From: Tamarix chinensis
Lineage: Eukaryota > Streptophyta > Magnoliopsida > Caryophyllales > Tamaricaceae
Assembly (NCBI GenBank): GCA_030549775.1
Contig: CM060173.1
Span: 64,980,367-65,044,366 of the forward strand
Direction: 5' to 3'
Length of the DNA stretch: 64,000 bases
Below, one piece after another: positions 24,657-36,300 of this stretch. Every line of letters starts with the position of its first letter. Within the stretch, counting starts at the first letter, position 1. A program made the position numbers and the translations under genes. Under the pieces are notes generated by a model. The model worked only from the letters and a program-made list of their open reading frames with translations, had not been told where the DNA came from and ran no database searches.

Positions 24657-25397
24657 TGATGCATAAATCAAAGTGGAGGGAAGGTTGGATCAGTTGCTAA
24701 TGATTTGGAGATGTCAACCATGAAATTTAGTAGAAGTAATGAATGTTTAATGTTGATTATAATCAATGAAATCGGGTTGAAATGCAGGTGGGTTTCCACT
24801 AGTTTGAATCAGGTTTTAAGATCTCAAAGGTTGAGATCAATGGAGGAAGGATATTGTCTTAGACTTTCCTTGCTCAAAGAAGACTCAAAAGGAGAGATAA
24901 ATGCAGGCTCTACTAGCTCGATTTTGTGTTCAAAGTTCTGTATATTCATTCATGATTCATGCGTGTACAAATAGGTGTATATATAGGAAGAAAGCAGCCG
25001 GTTGAACAATCTCTTCCAGCCGATTCTTACCCTTAATTCAAGCCCACTTAAATTGGCTGAATTAAGCCCATATAACACTTCATCATAATCATAATATCAT
25101 TGGCTAAATGATACTAATGATTAACATTACAAAGCCATACAATTAACTATGATACATACATGAAATTATATCAAACCTTAACTTACATAAAATACACTTA
25201 GGGTTTACAACAAGTTAATACAATTAATGAGAATCATCACCATATCTTCTTGTTGTAAAGTATCATCCCATGTATGCCATAGTCTTACATAATTTGAATA
25301 CTTGTATACTTTAAAGTGTATTAACATCTTCTTCTTGCAATTATGTGACATACCTTGAGAATTATGAATTTGACAATCATTATATGCTCTAGCATCA
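24657..25397 (-). mobile_element. 3' LTR of CRM-like element 2
   Basis: 741 bp, starting TGATGCATAAATC and ending CTAGCATCA. Directly right of it is ATTCTCCCCAAGTT, the complement of the polypurine tract AACTTGGGGAGAAT. Bases 25205-25397 also encode the C-terminal 63 residues of the integrase frame. Confidence 0.85.
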
Positions 25398-26212
25398 TTC
25401 TCCCCAAGTTGAGAAGAATGTGCCCTCAAATTTTCATCAGAATAATAAGGAGACAAATCACCAACATTAAAATTTCTTGAAATTCCACCATAAGAATATT
25501 GAAGTTCAAGTTCATAAGCATTATCTCCAAACTTTCTTAGTATTTTAAATGGACCATCAGCTATTGGCATTAGTTTATTTTTACGTAAATTAGGAAATAT
25601 TTCTTTATGCAAATGTAACCAAACTAAGTCACCAGGAGAAAACACATAAGAGTCTCTATGCTTATTTGCTTGAGATTTATACTTAACATTAGCTTTTTCA
25701 ATGTTATTTTTGATTTTCTCATGAAGCTGTTGAAAAAATTGCACTCTATCTTTAGCTTCATAATTTTGTAATTCACCTTTTTTCAAAGGAATCATGTTAA
25801 TAGGCATATGAGGATTCACACCATACACCACCTCAAACGGACTAGTTTGAGTAGTACTAGATGGACTACGATTATAAGCAAACTCTGCATGAGCTAACTT
25901 AACATCCCAATCTTTAGTACTCTTATTAACTAAACCTATTAATAATGTACCAAAATTTCTATTAGTTACTTCAGTTTGACCGTCAGTTTGTGGATGATGT
26001 AAAGTGCTAAATAAAAATTTAGTACCAAGCATATGCCATAAAGTTTTCCAAAAATAACTCACAAACTTGACATCCCGATCAGAAACTATGCTTTTAGGTA
26101 TTCCATGAAGTTTAACAACCTCTTGAAAATATAAGTCAGCAACATGCGTGGCATCATTGGTTTTATTACATGGAATAAAATGAGCCATTTTATAAAATCT
26201 ATCTACTACCAC
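25205..26212 (-). pseudogene. Integrase core and C-terminal part of CRM-like element 2, extending into the 3' LTR
   Basis: An open frame of 335 residues. The retroviral integrase core carries the second catalytic Asp (IVSDRDVKFVSYFW) and Glu (HHPQTDGQTEVTNR); the first Asp is in the preceding piece. The C-terminal barrel phrase (SPGDLVWLHL... GPFKILRKFGDNAYELEL) and VGDLSPYYSDENLR follow. The last 63 residues, including LIHFKVYKYSNYVRLWHTWD, are encoded inside the LTR. No chromodomain of the usual type is obvious; in CRM elements a C-terminal motif in this position is thought to direct integration to centromeric chromatin. A stop just before this frame separates it from the zinc-finger piece. 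Confidence 0.85.
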
Positions 26213-26233
26213 AAGAATAGAATCTTTAACATG

Positions 26234-26665
26234 TTACGTTCTTGGTAACCCTAGGATAAAGTCCATACTAACTCCTTCCCATGGTTTATCAGGAATGGGT
26301 AAAGGTGTGTATAAGCCTTTATGAAAGTAACTCTTACTTTTTTGACACTTAGAACATTTACTTATCATGGCTTGTACATGTTTAACCATTCGTGGCCAAT
26401 AGAAATTTTCTTGTAATAATTCCATAGTTTTATGTATACCAAAATGTCCCACAATACTACCTTCATATATTTCCTTGATTATCAAATCTCGAATACTAGA
26501 TCTAGGAATACAACGTTTATTTAGTCTAAACAAAAATCCATCTTGTATGACAGAATTTCCATGGTATCCAATTTCTGTACATGCACTAAACATGTCCTTG
26601 AAATCTTCATCCTTAGGATATAAGTCTTTTATCATTTCAAAACCTAAGATTTTTGTATCCATCAT
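26234..26665 (-). pseudogene. Integrase N-terminal zinc finger and start of the core, CRM-like element 2
   Basis: The HHCC zinc finger is intact: GHFGIHKTMELLQENFYWP, then ISKCSKCQKSK. The first catalytic Asp follows in SMDFILGLPRT. The frame then meets a TAA, where the related copy in this window at about 48.0 kb also has PKT followed by a stop. Upstream is the RNase H remnant. It would be processed from the gag-pol polyprotein. Confidence 0.85.
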
Positions 26666-27252
26666 AACAAGTAATGTAGACCTACAAGAAAGAGCATCGG
26701 CAACTACATTTTCTTTACCATCTAAATGTTTGACAGAGAATACAAAGGATTGTAATAAATTTACCGATTTTGCATGTCTCGGAATAACTTTCTTTTGACT
26801 ATGTTAGTATTTTAAACTTTCATGATCTGAATGTAATACAAAAGGTTTTGGTCTTAGATAATGACTCCATGTCTCTAGAATCCGTATGATGGCAAAGAAT
26901 TACTTGTTATAAGTTGAATATTTAAGTTTGGCTCCATTCAACTTTTCAGAGAAAAATGCTATAGGTTTCTTTTCCTAGGAAAGTACTCCTCCTATTCCAA
27001 CTCCACTAGCATCACAAGTTACTTCAAAAAGAAGATTAAAGTTGGGTAAGGATAGAACAGGGGCATGAAAAAGTTTAGTTTTAAGGGTTACAAAGGCTGG
27101 AGTAGCTTCTTGTCCCCAATAAAATTCACCATTTTTCATGAGTTGAGTAATAGGTGTAGCGCTATAATAGAAAAATCCTTAATGAATCTTCTATAGAAAC
27201 TAGGTAATCCATGAAAACTTCTCACATCATGAACATTCTTAGGGATATGCCA
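26666..27252 (-). pseudogene. RNase H region of CRM-like element 2 (many stops)
   Basis: The minus strand continues from RT as WHIPKNVHDVRSFHGL then [12 protein letters not shown], the RT-RNase H connection. After that it has numerous stops through 26700. It is the most decayed domain of the element. Confidence 0.7.
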
Positions 27253-28154
27253 TTATTTTATAGCCCTAATCTTATTAGGATCTACTTTAATACATTCTCC
27301 ACTAATAATATAGCCTAGGAAAACTATACTTGGAAGCATAAAATCACATTTCTTAAGTTTCCCATATAGTTTAGCTTCCCTTAGCTTACCAAATAATTTC
27401 TTCAAATGCACTAGATGATCATAACTATTTTTGCTATACACAAGAATATCATCCAAATATACAACAATGACATCACAAAGGAAAGGTTGGAGAACTTCAT
27501 TCATAAGTCTCATAAATGAGCTAGGTGCATTACATAACCCAAAAGGTATAACCATCCACTCATAGAGACCATATATTTTTTTAAAGCAGTTTTCCATTCG
27601 TCTCCATCTCTAATCCTTAATTGATGATATCCACTTCTCAAATAAATTTTGGAAAATACTTGTACACCACAAAGTTCATCAAGCATATCATCTAATCTAG
27701 GCATAGGAAAATGATATTTGAATGTAATATTATTCACTGCCCTAGAATCTATACATATACGCCAAGTACCATCTTTTTTAACCACTAGTAAAGCAGGAAT
27801 ACTACAAGGACTCATACTTTCTCTCACAAATCCTTTATCCATAATCTCTTGTATTTGTTTTTGTAATTCCTTAGCTTCTTCTGAATTACATCTATAAGCC
27901 GGTTTAATATGAAGAGGCATACCAGGAACATGATCAATGGTATGTTCTATACCTCTTTTAGGTGGTAATCCAGGAGGTAAGTCATTAGGAAATACATCAT
28001 TATACTCATCAAGCAACTTAATTAGATTAAGATTTTCAATTTGTTGTTTTTTAGGTTTAGAGTCTTTAGAAGCTAAAGCACAACAAATTCCTTCTTCTTC
28101 TATGCATTTCTCCATAGCCTTTTCATGTAAAAAAAAATATCTTTTTGTCATCAC
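27253..28154 (-). pseudogene. Reverse transcriptase of CRM-like element 2 (frameshifted)
   Basis: The first frame (28154-27510) has LPPGLPPKRGIEHTI, VKKDGTWRICIDSRAVNN and FPMPRLDDMLDELCG, up to DEWKTAL. Near 27590 the reading moves to a second frame (27597-27253) with GLYEWMVIPFGLCNAPSSFM and the catalytic box VVYLDDILVYSK, ending VDPNKIRAIK before a stop. Both halves of the palm and the YLDD are kept. SKIYLRSGYHQ has Tyr where RTs of this family have the catalytic Asp (SKIDLRSGYHQ), so activity would be lost even with the frame mended. Confidence 0.85.
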
Positions 28155-28168
28155 TTAAAGGCATATGA

Positions 28169-28552
28169 TCACATATACAATTGCTTTTCTCTTTTCACCA
28201 CATATTCATTAGTTACCCCATCATGAGTTGTTTTTCTATCATATTGCCATGGTCTACCTAAAATTAATCCACAAGCATCTATAGGCAAAACATCACATAG
28301 AACTTCATCATGATAGTCTCTAATAGAAAATGTGATTAAATTTCTTTTGTTTACTTTAGCTCCTTTATCTTTATTAAGCCATTGTAAAAAATGGGGTTTA
28401 GGATGATTAGCAGTTTCCAAACCAAGTTTCTTAACCATTTCTTTACTAGCAACATTTGTACATGAACCACTATCAATTATGAGTCTACAAATCATGTCAC
28501 CTATTTTACACTTAGTCTTAAAAAATTTCTCTCTTTGAGTTGGTGTAACACT
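28169..28552 (-). pseudogene. Aspartic protease of CRM-like element 2
   Basis: Retropepsin motif RLIIDSGSCTNVASKEM, then LQWLNKDKGAKVN and LILGRPWQYDRKT. A stop at about 28553-28555 parts it from gag and another after KQLYM at 28169 parts it from RT. In an intact element the polyprotein would read through both. Confidence 0.8.
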
Positions 28553-28555
28553 AGG

Positions 28556-29749
28556 TTATTTTTGTAAAACTCTTTGAATTACAAAGCATAGATCTCCTTC
28601 TTCTTCTTCCATAGTTAATATTTCATTAGGATATTCAAATTCTAATTCCTCATCATCACTACATGAATCCATGTTTTCTATTTCATGTAAGGTTAAGGCT
28701 CTTTGGTTAGGACAATCTCTAGCAAAATATCCATATCCTTTACATTTGAAATAATGTTTATTTGCCATTTCAACTACCTTATTTTTACCTTTATCGTCTC
28801 GATTATTCTTTTTATCATATGAAAATGTTGATTTAGGTGTAAAAGTATTAGAATAGGGTTTGGTTGAAGTTGAAGCATTAGACTTGACATAGGCTTTAGT
28901 TGTTTTGGTTTGTCTTTCAAATTTCATAGCCAATTTAATCAAGTCATCAAGGGAATCATAAGAGTGCATGTCAACTTTTTCTCTTATTAAATTATTCAAG
29001 CCACCTAAATATCTAGCACATTTTTATTCTTTTCTTTCATGAACACCACAAATAAGGGCCAGTCTTTCAAATTCTCTAGTGTATTCTTCTACAGTAAATA
29101 AACTTTGCCTTAGAGTAGTCATTTTAACATACATCTTGCTCATACTCTCTAGGCACAAATTTCTTTCTTAGGTACTTTTAAAATTTTTCCCAAGATTTTA
29201 TTTTGACTTCTCTTGTCTTTCTCTTGTTCGTTTTAAATTATCATACCAAATTCGAGCAAACTTTTTGAACTTAAGAGTAGCTAGTTTGCATTTTCTTTCA
29301 TCCTCATATTCTCTAAATTCAAAAATAGCCTCAATATCATGTAACCATTCAAAAAATGACTCCACATTCAAACCACCATAAAATTCAGGAAGTTCAAGTT
29401 TAATACCTTTATCTTCATGGTATACATGTCTTACTTGAAATGTAGGTGGTCTTCTTTGATTGCTTGAGCCAAAGGAACTCATCTCATCTTCTCCATCTTC
29501 CTGGTGATGCATGTTGGAATATCCATGTCCACTCTTTTCATGGTAGATAGGCTTCATTCTTCCTTCCACACTATCATGTGTGGTCTCCATGCGAACTTGC
29601 CATGGTTTATGCTTCTCTTGTTCGGCCAATTTAGCTTCCACACTTTGTAGTTGATGTTGAAGTGTGTTTTGAGTTTTCAATTGAGCATCCATTCATGTAG
29701 TGAGGCTCTTGATAGACTCTACCAAGGCATGAACTTCTTCACTAGCCAT
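28556..29749 (-). pseudogene. gag of CRM-like element 2 (three breaks)
   Basis: The likely original start is ATG at 29749 (MASEEVHALVESIKSLTT). A TGA at 29695-29693, where Trp would fit, ends it. The frame resumes at 29692 (MDAQLKTQNTLQHQLQ, a predicted coiled coil) and includes the capsid core KLELPEFYGGLNVESFFEWL, then CKLATLKFKKFARIWYDNLK, to a break near 29198. After a small indel and another stop the last part (28999-28556) holds the zinc knuckle HYFKCKGYGYFARDC at about 28760-28700. There the first Cys and the His of CX2CX4HX4C are both Tyr, so it cannot bind zinc normally. Confidence 0.8.
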
Positions 29750-30596
29750 GGTAAAGGTTTACACGCAACTCTTTTTGTTGCACACAATAGATTCCACATA
29801 TATGTAGATGCTGGAATTTGTTTTTCCTGCAACCAAACAAGGCACAACACTTTTTTAATTCACAATCAAATTAATTTTCACTACCTTCAGTCGTTGATTA
29901 GAAAAAAAGGAGAGGATGTATCCGAAAGAACACCGACTGCATGCAGGAACACAAGGAATGGAAGTGATCTTCTATATATGGCCCAAAACTCAGCCACATA
30001 AAATCATAGAGTGTCGACTTATTTCTTCAACTCATGCACGTCTTCAAGTTGAAGATTTGAACTTGTTTCTTTATGGAAGATGTCGAGAAGACATAGAGGG
30101 AGATTATAGAGTGGTTCGTTGAGAGAAAAATGAGAGTAAATGGCTCAAGTAGGCTATGATACACACACATTTGATTCGGTCGTGTGTTAAGATGTACTCC
30201 AGGTCTCGGCCTTTTTTGTTTCCTTTCCAAATTGATACATGAAATGGAAATGAAATGGGTGGATTAACACAAGATCACACATAGATAGGGAGTAGAATTC
30301 AGAATGAAAGAGGTGTTGGGGATGAACAAACTCGCATCACACAAGGCAACACATAGAAGAAGTTGCGCTTGGAACTACAACTTGGTCAAGGATTGATGCA
30401 AATTGCTGGGGGGAAATGCAACAAGATTGTTGCAAGATTTCAAGAACATCAACCAAGAACTTCAAGAAAAATTCAAGAAGATCATAAAGATGCAAGAATT
30501 AAAAGAAAGGATCAAGCTACCAGAGATTTTTTGATGCAACAACACTACATACGATAGCCTGTCTACAGGGGGTTTTGCTCGACAACTTCCAATCAA
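29750..30596 (-). other. Leader of CRM-like element 2
   Basis: 847 bp between primer-binding site and gag start, read on the minus strand, with no long frame. Confidence 0.7.
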
Positions 30597-30613
30597 CCGA
30601 AGCTTTGATACTA
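30597..30613 (-). other. Primer-binding site of CRM-like element 2
   Basis: The minus strand reads TAGTATCAAAGCTTCGG, two changes from the initiator-Met type TGGTATCAGAGC followed by TTCGG. It starts four bases inside the 5' LTR. Confidence 0.75.
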
Positions 30614-30617
30614 AAAA

Positions 30618-31358
30618 TGATGTGTAAATCAAAGTGGAGGGAAGTTTGGATTAGCTTCTAATGATTTGCAGACATCAACCACAAAATTCGATAGAAGAAA
30701 TGAAGTTTTAATGTTGATTATAATCGAAGAAATCAGGTTGAAATGCAGATGGGTTTTGACTAGTTTGAATCAGATTTCAAGATGTCGAAGGTTGAGATCA
30801 ATGGAGGAAGGATATTGTCCTGGGCTTTCCTTGCTCAAAGAAGACTCAAAAGGAGAGATAAATGCAAGCTCTACTGGCTCAATTTTGTGTTTAAAATTCT
30901 GTATATTCATTCATGATTCATGCATGTACAAATAGGTGTATATATAGGAAGAAAGCAGCCGGTTGAACAAGCTCTTGCAGCCGATTCTTACCTTTAATTC
31001 AAGACCGCTTAACTTGGTTGAATTAAGCCCATATAACACTTAATCCTAATCATAATATCATTGGCTAAATGATACTAATGATTAACATTACAAAGCCATA
31101 CAATTAACTATAATACATACATGAAATTATATCAAACCCTAACTTACATAAAATACACTTAGGGTTTACAACAAGTTAATACAACTAATGATAATCATCA
31201 CCATATCTTCTTGTTGTAAAGTATCATCCCATATATGCCATAGTCTTGTATGATTTGAATACTTGTACACTTTAAAGTGTATTAACATCTTCTTCTTGCA
31301 AATATATGACATATCTTGAGAATTATGAAATTGACAATCATTAGATGCTCCTACTTCA
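30618..31358 (-). mobile_element. 5' LTR of CRM-like element 2
   Basis: 741 bp, starting TGATGTGTAAATC and ending CTCCTACTTCA. It pairs end to end with 24657-25397. Differences are concentrated in the left half; the right half, which overlaps integrase coding sequence in the 3' copy, is better conserved. Confidence 0.85.
30934..30947 (-). promoter_or_regulatory. TATA box in the 5' LTR of CRM-like element 2
   Basis: The minus strand reads CCTATATATACACC, a textbook plant TATA box, kept identically in the other LTR at 24974-24987. Transcription would start some 30 bp further on the minus strand, near 30905. Confidence 0.7.
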
Positions 31359-31406
31359 TATTAGTTATAATCCTATCAGATCTCTAATAAATGTTTTCAT
31401 AATAAC

Positions 31407-31419
31407 TTGGTATAAGATC
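31407..31419 (+). other. Primer-binding site of the copia element
   Basis: TTGGTATAAGATC, close to the initiator-Met site TGGTATCAGAGC, directly after the end of the left copia LTR. Confidence 0.75.
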
Positions 31420-31499
31420 TTTGTTAATGTGATATATTGGAATCAAGATAACATCCATAAGATTTGAAATTGAGAAATTCAATCAACTTGTCAATTTTG

Positions 31500-31960
31500 G
31501 ATTGTAGAAATTAAAGATGCAAATGATCTTGATTCATAATGGTTTAGAGAGGGATTTATTTTAGAAATCAAATAACCCAGAATCAATGATTAAGGAGAAA
31601 GTTGATGATATTGATCTAAAGTCTCTCTCAACCATAGAATTTTGTATGTCTAATGAAGTCATACAAGAAGTGGCTACAAAAATAATTTTTATTTTTTTAT
31701 AGTTGATGTTGGAGTCATTGTATATGCCAAAATCAATCATTAATTATTTATTGTTGAAGAACCAGCTTCCTAACTTGAAATTAGGTGTGGGTGAATCCAT
31801 AAAATCTCATTTGGGTGAGTTTGATTCTAATATTATGGATTTAAAGAACATATATGTTAAACATGATGATGAGGGCTTAGATATATTGTTATTATGTTCT
31901 TCGTCTACTAATTGCCAACATTTTCATGAGACTCTATTGTATTAAAAAGATGAGTTAGGT
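31500..31960 (+). pseudogene. gag fragment of the copia element
   Basis: The frame 31703-31945 reads MLESLYMPKSIINYLLLKNQ, then GVGESIKSHLGEFDSNIMDL and DDEGLDILLLCSSS. This is the UBN2/Retrotran_gag_2 type capsid of plant copia elements. Upstream sequence (31500-31700) continues gag with stops. The nucleocapsid knuckle is not found; a short Gly/Arg-rich remnant follows, then the RT hinge, so the 3' end of gag is part of the deletion. Confidence 0.75.
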
Positions 31961-32129
31961 CTTGATGATTTTAGGAATGCCTTGCTGCAATGGAAGCTAA
32001 TTAATTATTAGTTATCTTGACATAATCCAAGGGGCTCACATAATGAGGGTTTTATAATCAAGGGATAACTTATGCTCAAGGTGAAGTGGGATAGGACTTG
32101 AGCAAGGTAGAGGTGGATCCTAGTTTGGA

Positions 32130-33326
32130 TGATCGTGACTCTTATAATACACCCAATGCCCCTAAAGTGGGTGGATCCAAGTAGTAGGTGGAGAAAAAGG
32201 GTATTACTCTAGATAGAGCACAAAGGGTAATCAAGCTTCCTTTTAGGTATGGTTTTGAGGAGTTGGATAACTATGCTTTATATAGTATTGAGATTATGGT
32301 TTATGTTCATTGGCCACTATCTTGCTCATAAGCCATTATTAATTTTGACTTTATTGAGTGGTATGTTGCCATAAAGGAAGAGATATAAAATATTTTAACA
32401 AATTAGACATGCAAACTTGTGAATGCACCTAGGAAAAAGAAGATATTTAATTGTACGTGGGTGTACAATTTCAAGTAAGGAGCCCTAGGATTAGAGAGAG
32501 TGACATACAAGGCTCATTTAGTTGCATATAGGTTCAGTTAGATACTAGCGTAGACTATAATGAGGTATTTTCTCCCATTGTCAGTTATACTTCCATTTTT
32601 ACATTACTCACACTTATGGATAAACAAGATTTGGAGTTGGAAAACCTAGATATTCAAATATAGTTCCTAAATGGTGATATTGAGGAGGATATCTACATGC
32701 ACTATCCTAATGGGTTCATTGTTAAAGGAAATCAAGAACATGTGTGGTTATTAAAGAGATCATTGTATGGTCTAAAGCAACCACCTAGAAAATGGTTTGA
32801 TTAGTTCATGATTGAGCATAGGTTCTCTCAAAGTGATTATAATGGGTGTGTATACCTAAAAGAGATGGAAAGTGTCTCTCTAATGTATCTTTTGTTGTAT
32901 ATAAATGACATGCTTGTGGTACCAAAAGATATATCTAGTGTTAACAAGGTGGAAGCAATGTTGAATAGTGAGTTTGAGATTAAGGATCTTAGAGTTGTAA
33001 AGAGGATACTTGCCATAGAGATCCTATGAGATTGTGTGTGGAATGGTCTTTACTTATCATAGGAGCAATATGTGAAAAAGGTGTTAGGGAGGTTTTATAT
33101 GATAGGTTCCAAGTCGGTTCACACTCCTTTAGCTACTCATATTAGATTGATTACTTTAGATTACCCTAAATCTAAAGATGAGGAGGAATGATCACAATTC
33201 CCTACTTTAATGCTAAGGGTTTTATTATGTATGCTATGGTTTATACCAGACCTAATATTTCTCAAGTTATTATTATTCTGAGTCGATATATAGTAAGCCA
33301 AGTTAAGGATCACTAGCAAGCAGTGA
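32130..33326 (+). pseudogene. RT of the copia element (hinge and RVT_2, broken, then split by a giant LTR)
   Basis: The hinge before RT is readable at about 32190-32270 (KGITLDRAQRVIKLPFRYGF). RT follows with stops and frameshifts: IFNCTWVYNF near 32450, RVTYKAHLVAYRFS near 32500, and the frame 32808-33029 DYNGCVYLKEM... LLLYINDMLVVPKD. The last holds the catalytic YVDD box, here YIND, with its first Asp changed to Asn. It continues through KRILAIEIL to VKDH*QAV and is cut at 33326 by a solo LTR. The frame resumes at 36719. Confidence 0.8.
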
Positions 33327-36300
33327 TGTAATATCCCGTTTATAGAAACCCTAATTATAAAACAATTGTGTAATTAGCTATAATAAATATTATATGGTGT
33401 ATGAACTAAAAATATTATTAATATATGTATTATTATGACATATTATATATATAATTAATTATATTAAATTTTTATAGATTTTAGGTTATTAATTTTAACC
33501 TTAGTTCATAATCGGTATCCATTTCATTAAATAAACCTTGTTTGGTAACCTTAAAATCCTATGGGATATTTTTACCCTAAATCTTTACCTACATATTTGA
33601 CCCTAACCATCACCTTACCCTCCCCAACCCTCGACATCTTACTCTTGCGCACCATCACCTTACACTATCTACACCATATCTCCCCTCTCCTCCTTGTTTT
33701 ACTCTCCTAGTTTTCTTCCTCATTTCACTGTATGCAACCTTCTCCTTAACCTCTTCTTTCCCCACCTGTGTCATGCCAAAAACTCACAAATAAACCTGTA
33801 TTTATCTCCTCCTTCTCTTGAGCTCTCTTCCTCAAAAATTTTCCGCTCCATTTCTTCCCTATCGTTTACTTCTTCCACCACCATTTTATTTCCTACAACA
33901 CCAACCCCCACCAAAGCTCCATACCCTTCACCACCAACCATCACCATAGCCTCTCCAACACTCACGCACACAACCCCCGAACCATCCTCTCCCTCATGCA
34001 CTTTCCCATTCTTCCATACCTTCGGCATCCCCCCACTGATACAACCACACCACCACCGGCCACTTCTATCATTCCTTCCCCTCCGCCTCTGGGATTTCCT
34101 ACCATTCCAATCCCATAAACACTAGCAATTTCTACCATTCCCTCTCCTTCATTTGACCTTAACCCTAAATCCAACATCCCCACCTTCGGCCATTTTGATC
34201 GAAGCTCCACCACTTCCCTACACCCATTATCATTAAAGCCCTTCTCCTCTTCAATAGCCCTTTATGTTGCTCCTCTTCTCCTCCCTTTTTTTTCACTTTT
34301 CCCTATGATTATTCCCTCCCTACCTTAAGCTATTTTCACCATTCGTTAGCCCTTTTAGAACCAACCATTCTCACCATTTCCACTCTCCATTCTTCTTGGC
34401 TAAAACTTCTTCTATTAGTGTTAAGTTTCTCCCTTATATTTTCTAAGTTTCTCCCTTGTCTTTCCTCTTACTTATTCTACCAGTTATTAGACCTTAATTA
34501 TTTAATTAAATTAGAATTATTTTGCTATAATATTATATGCTAATAATTTATGTGTTTGGATGTTAAAGTTATAGGTAATCCTTGATAGCTTTGGATATGT
34601 TCTATTTTGTGTAAGCTTGAATTAGGTAAATCCAATCACTCATAGGACGATAGAAAATTATGTGCAAGCATGCTAGGAAATTTTAGACTTATAATCATTA
34701 TAGGTTTTATGCTTTTCAATTATTTTAGCATGCATAACAAAATGGTAATATGTTGAAAGGATGATATGTATGAGTATTGATAATTAAGATGTATGCATGG
34801 TAATATGTTAAATATTTTACGTTTTCATGTCTAAGATTTTGTTAGGGACACCATTATTATCATTTTATGATTCAAATCCCATGGTATATGCCTCATGAAT
34901 GCTCATGCATGGAAGTAGGTTATGATAGTTCACATGGACATGTATGTGCATGATTAGGGTTAGTTTATGATAAATTTTATTTCACATGGCCTAAGGTTAG
35001 AGATATGCTCCTACCAATACTATGATGATAATATGAATATTTAAATGATGTCTCATGCTTTAATTGTGCATGTGTATATTTCATGAAAAATGTGATACAT
35101 GGTAGTCATACGATTAGGGTTTTGGTTGGGGCGACCCACTAAATGCATAAAAAGAGAAAAATATAGTTAATCACTGAAATATAAGGATTATCTACATGGT
35201 AAAATAATGTGAAATATTTCCTTGTTGTCTGTTCATGACAAATATCTTATGATGATAATATGTTGATATGAAAAATGAATAAAATGAGGAAACTAGGGTT
35301 TTGAAGGGTATTTCGGTAATTTTGACCTAATGTATCATTTACAAATAAATGAATACTAGGATGGCTTTAACCTTTTGATAGGTTGACCTTAGCTTTAACT
35401 TTGCTTGAGATAGGCCTATGAACTTAGTGTTTATATAAATAGTTAGAAATAAAGGGGAAATGATTAAGTATGGAAAATGAAAATTTCTATGTTGTATGTG
35501 ACTTATGTGATCACCTCATATGATATAAATACTTGAAGGGAAAGACCTCAAGTTGGGAATGGTTGCTCTCTAGGGGTTACTACCTTAGAGGTGAGGTGTT
35601 AGCCATCATTTTTGGTTCACTGGTGTGCCTACGTACCCTAATTTTTAAGGCCCTACTCTACTCTATAAGTGACCTATGAGCCCTGTAAGGGGTATTGATA
35701 CTTAAAGACCAGGTGACCAAGGTTAGGAGGATACTATGTTGCTTTCAGGCACTAATATGACTAGGAATTCCGCTGTGTCTCTAGGTAGATTTATATGTCT
35801 CTTGAGTAAGGAAGTAAAATGGAAATGTTTTTTCTGTAATAAAAGAAATGGATTATTGGCCCACTAGTTACCTTAGTACCCTATCTTGGTATTATGATGG
35901 ATTGTTGGTTCGATAGTTACCTCAGTGTCATACCTTGGTTTATGTTGGATTTTTTGATGTGGTAGCTACCCTAGTTCTCTACCCTAGTAATGTTTTAGAT
36001 TGTTGTTTCATTAGTTACCTTAGTGCTCCACCACTATGATTCAAATGTATTTAACTAATTAATCAAATATAACTGTACACTTTGAAATGATAAGAAATGG
36101 TATGGTATGCTTTACTATTGAGATGAGACTTGGACCAAGATATATGTTTATCCATGAGTATGGTTTGTACAATTTATGTCTTGTGCTTATGTATGCTATT
36201 TAGCTTCTATGTAGCTATGTGGAATATGGGTATGTTGCATCTTATGAGGCACTGTGATTTACTTTGTACGAGAAATTCATACCAATATTACTTTTGTAGA

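Larger units (their letters stand above)
24657..31358 (-). mobile_element. CRM-like Ty3/gypsy chromovirus, element 2, nearly full length (6.7 kb)
   Basis: Two LTRs of equal length (741 bp) enclose, in minus-strand order, primer-binding site, leader, gag, protease, RT, RNase H, integrase and a purine tract. LTR ends are TG...CA, with TGATG/CATCA inverted repeats on the left copy. Flanks GATTA (24652-24656) and TATTA (31359-31363) are a 5-bp TSD with one mismatch, and the interrupted copia LTR rejoins cleanly across them. By eye the two LTRs differ at roughly 8-9% of positions, mostly transitions. The integrase frame runs into the 3' LTR, as reported for the centromeric CRM clade. RT phrase GLYEWMVIPFGLCNAPSSFM also fits CRM. 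Stops and frameshifts in every domain make it non-autonomous. Confidence 0.85.

Noticed and set aside
21539..24974. Short frames in giant LTR R and the copia left LTR (66-95 codons)
   Set aside because: No domain. Those at 24247-24534 and 24705-24974 lie in LTR sequence, and their counterparts in the partner LTRs are not conserved as protein except for the integrase tail, which is annotated.
33694..34213. Frames of 143, 85 and 83 codons on both strands
   Set aside because: They lie in the pyrimidine-rich leader of the solo LTR at 33327-36713, and opposite-strand frames are equally open.
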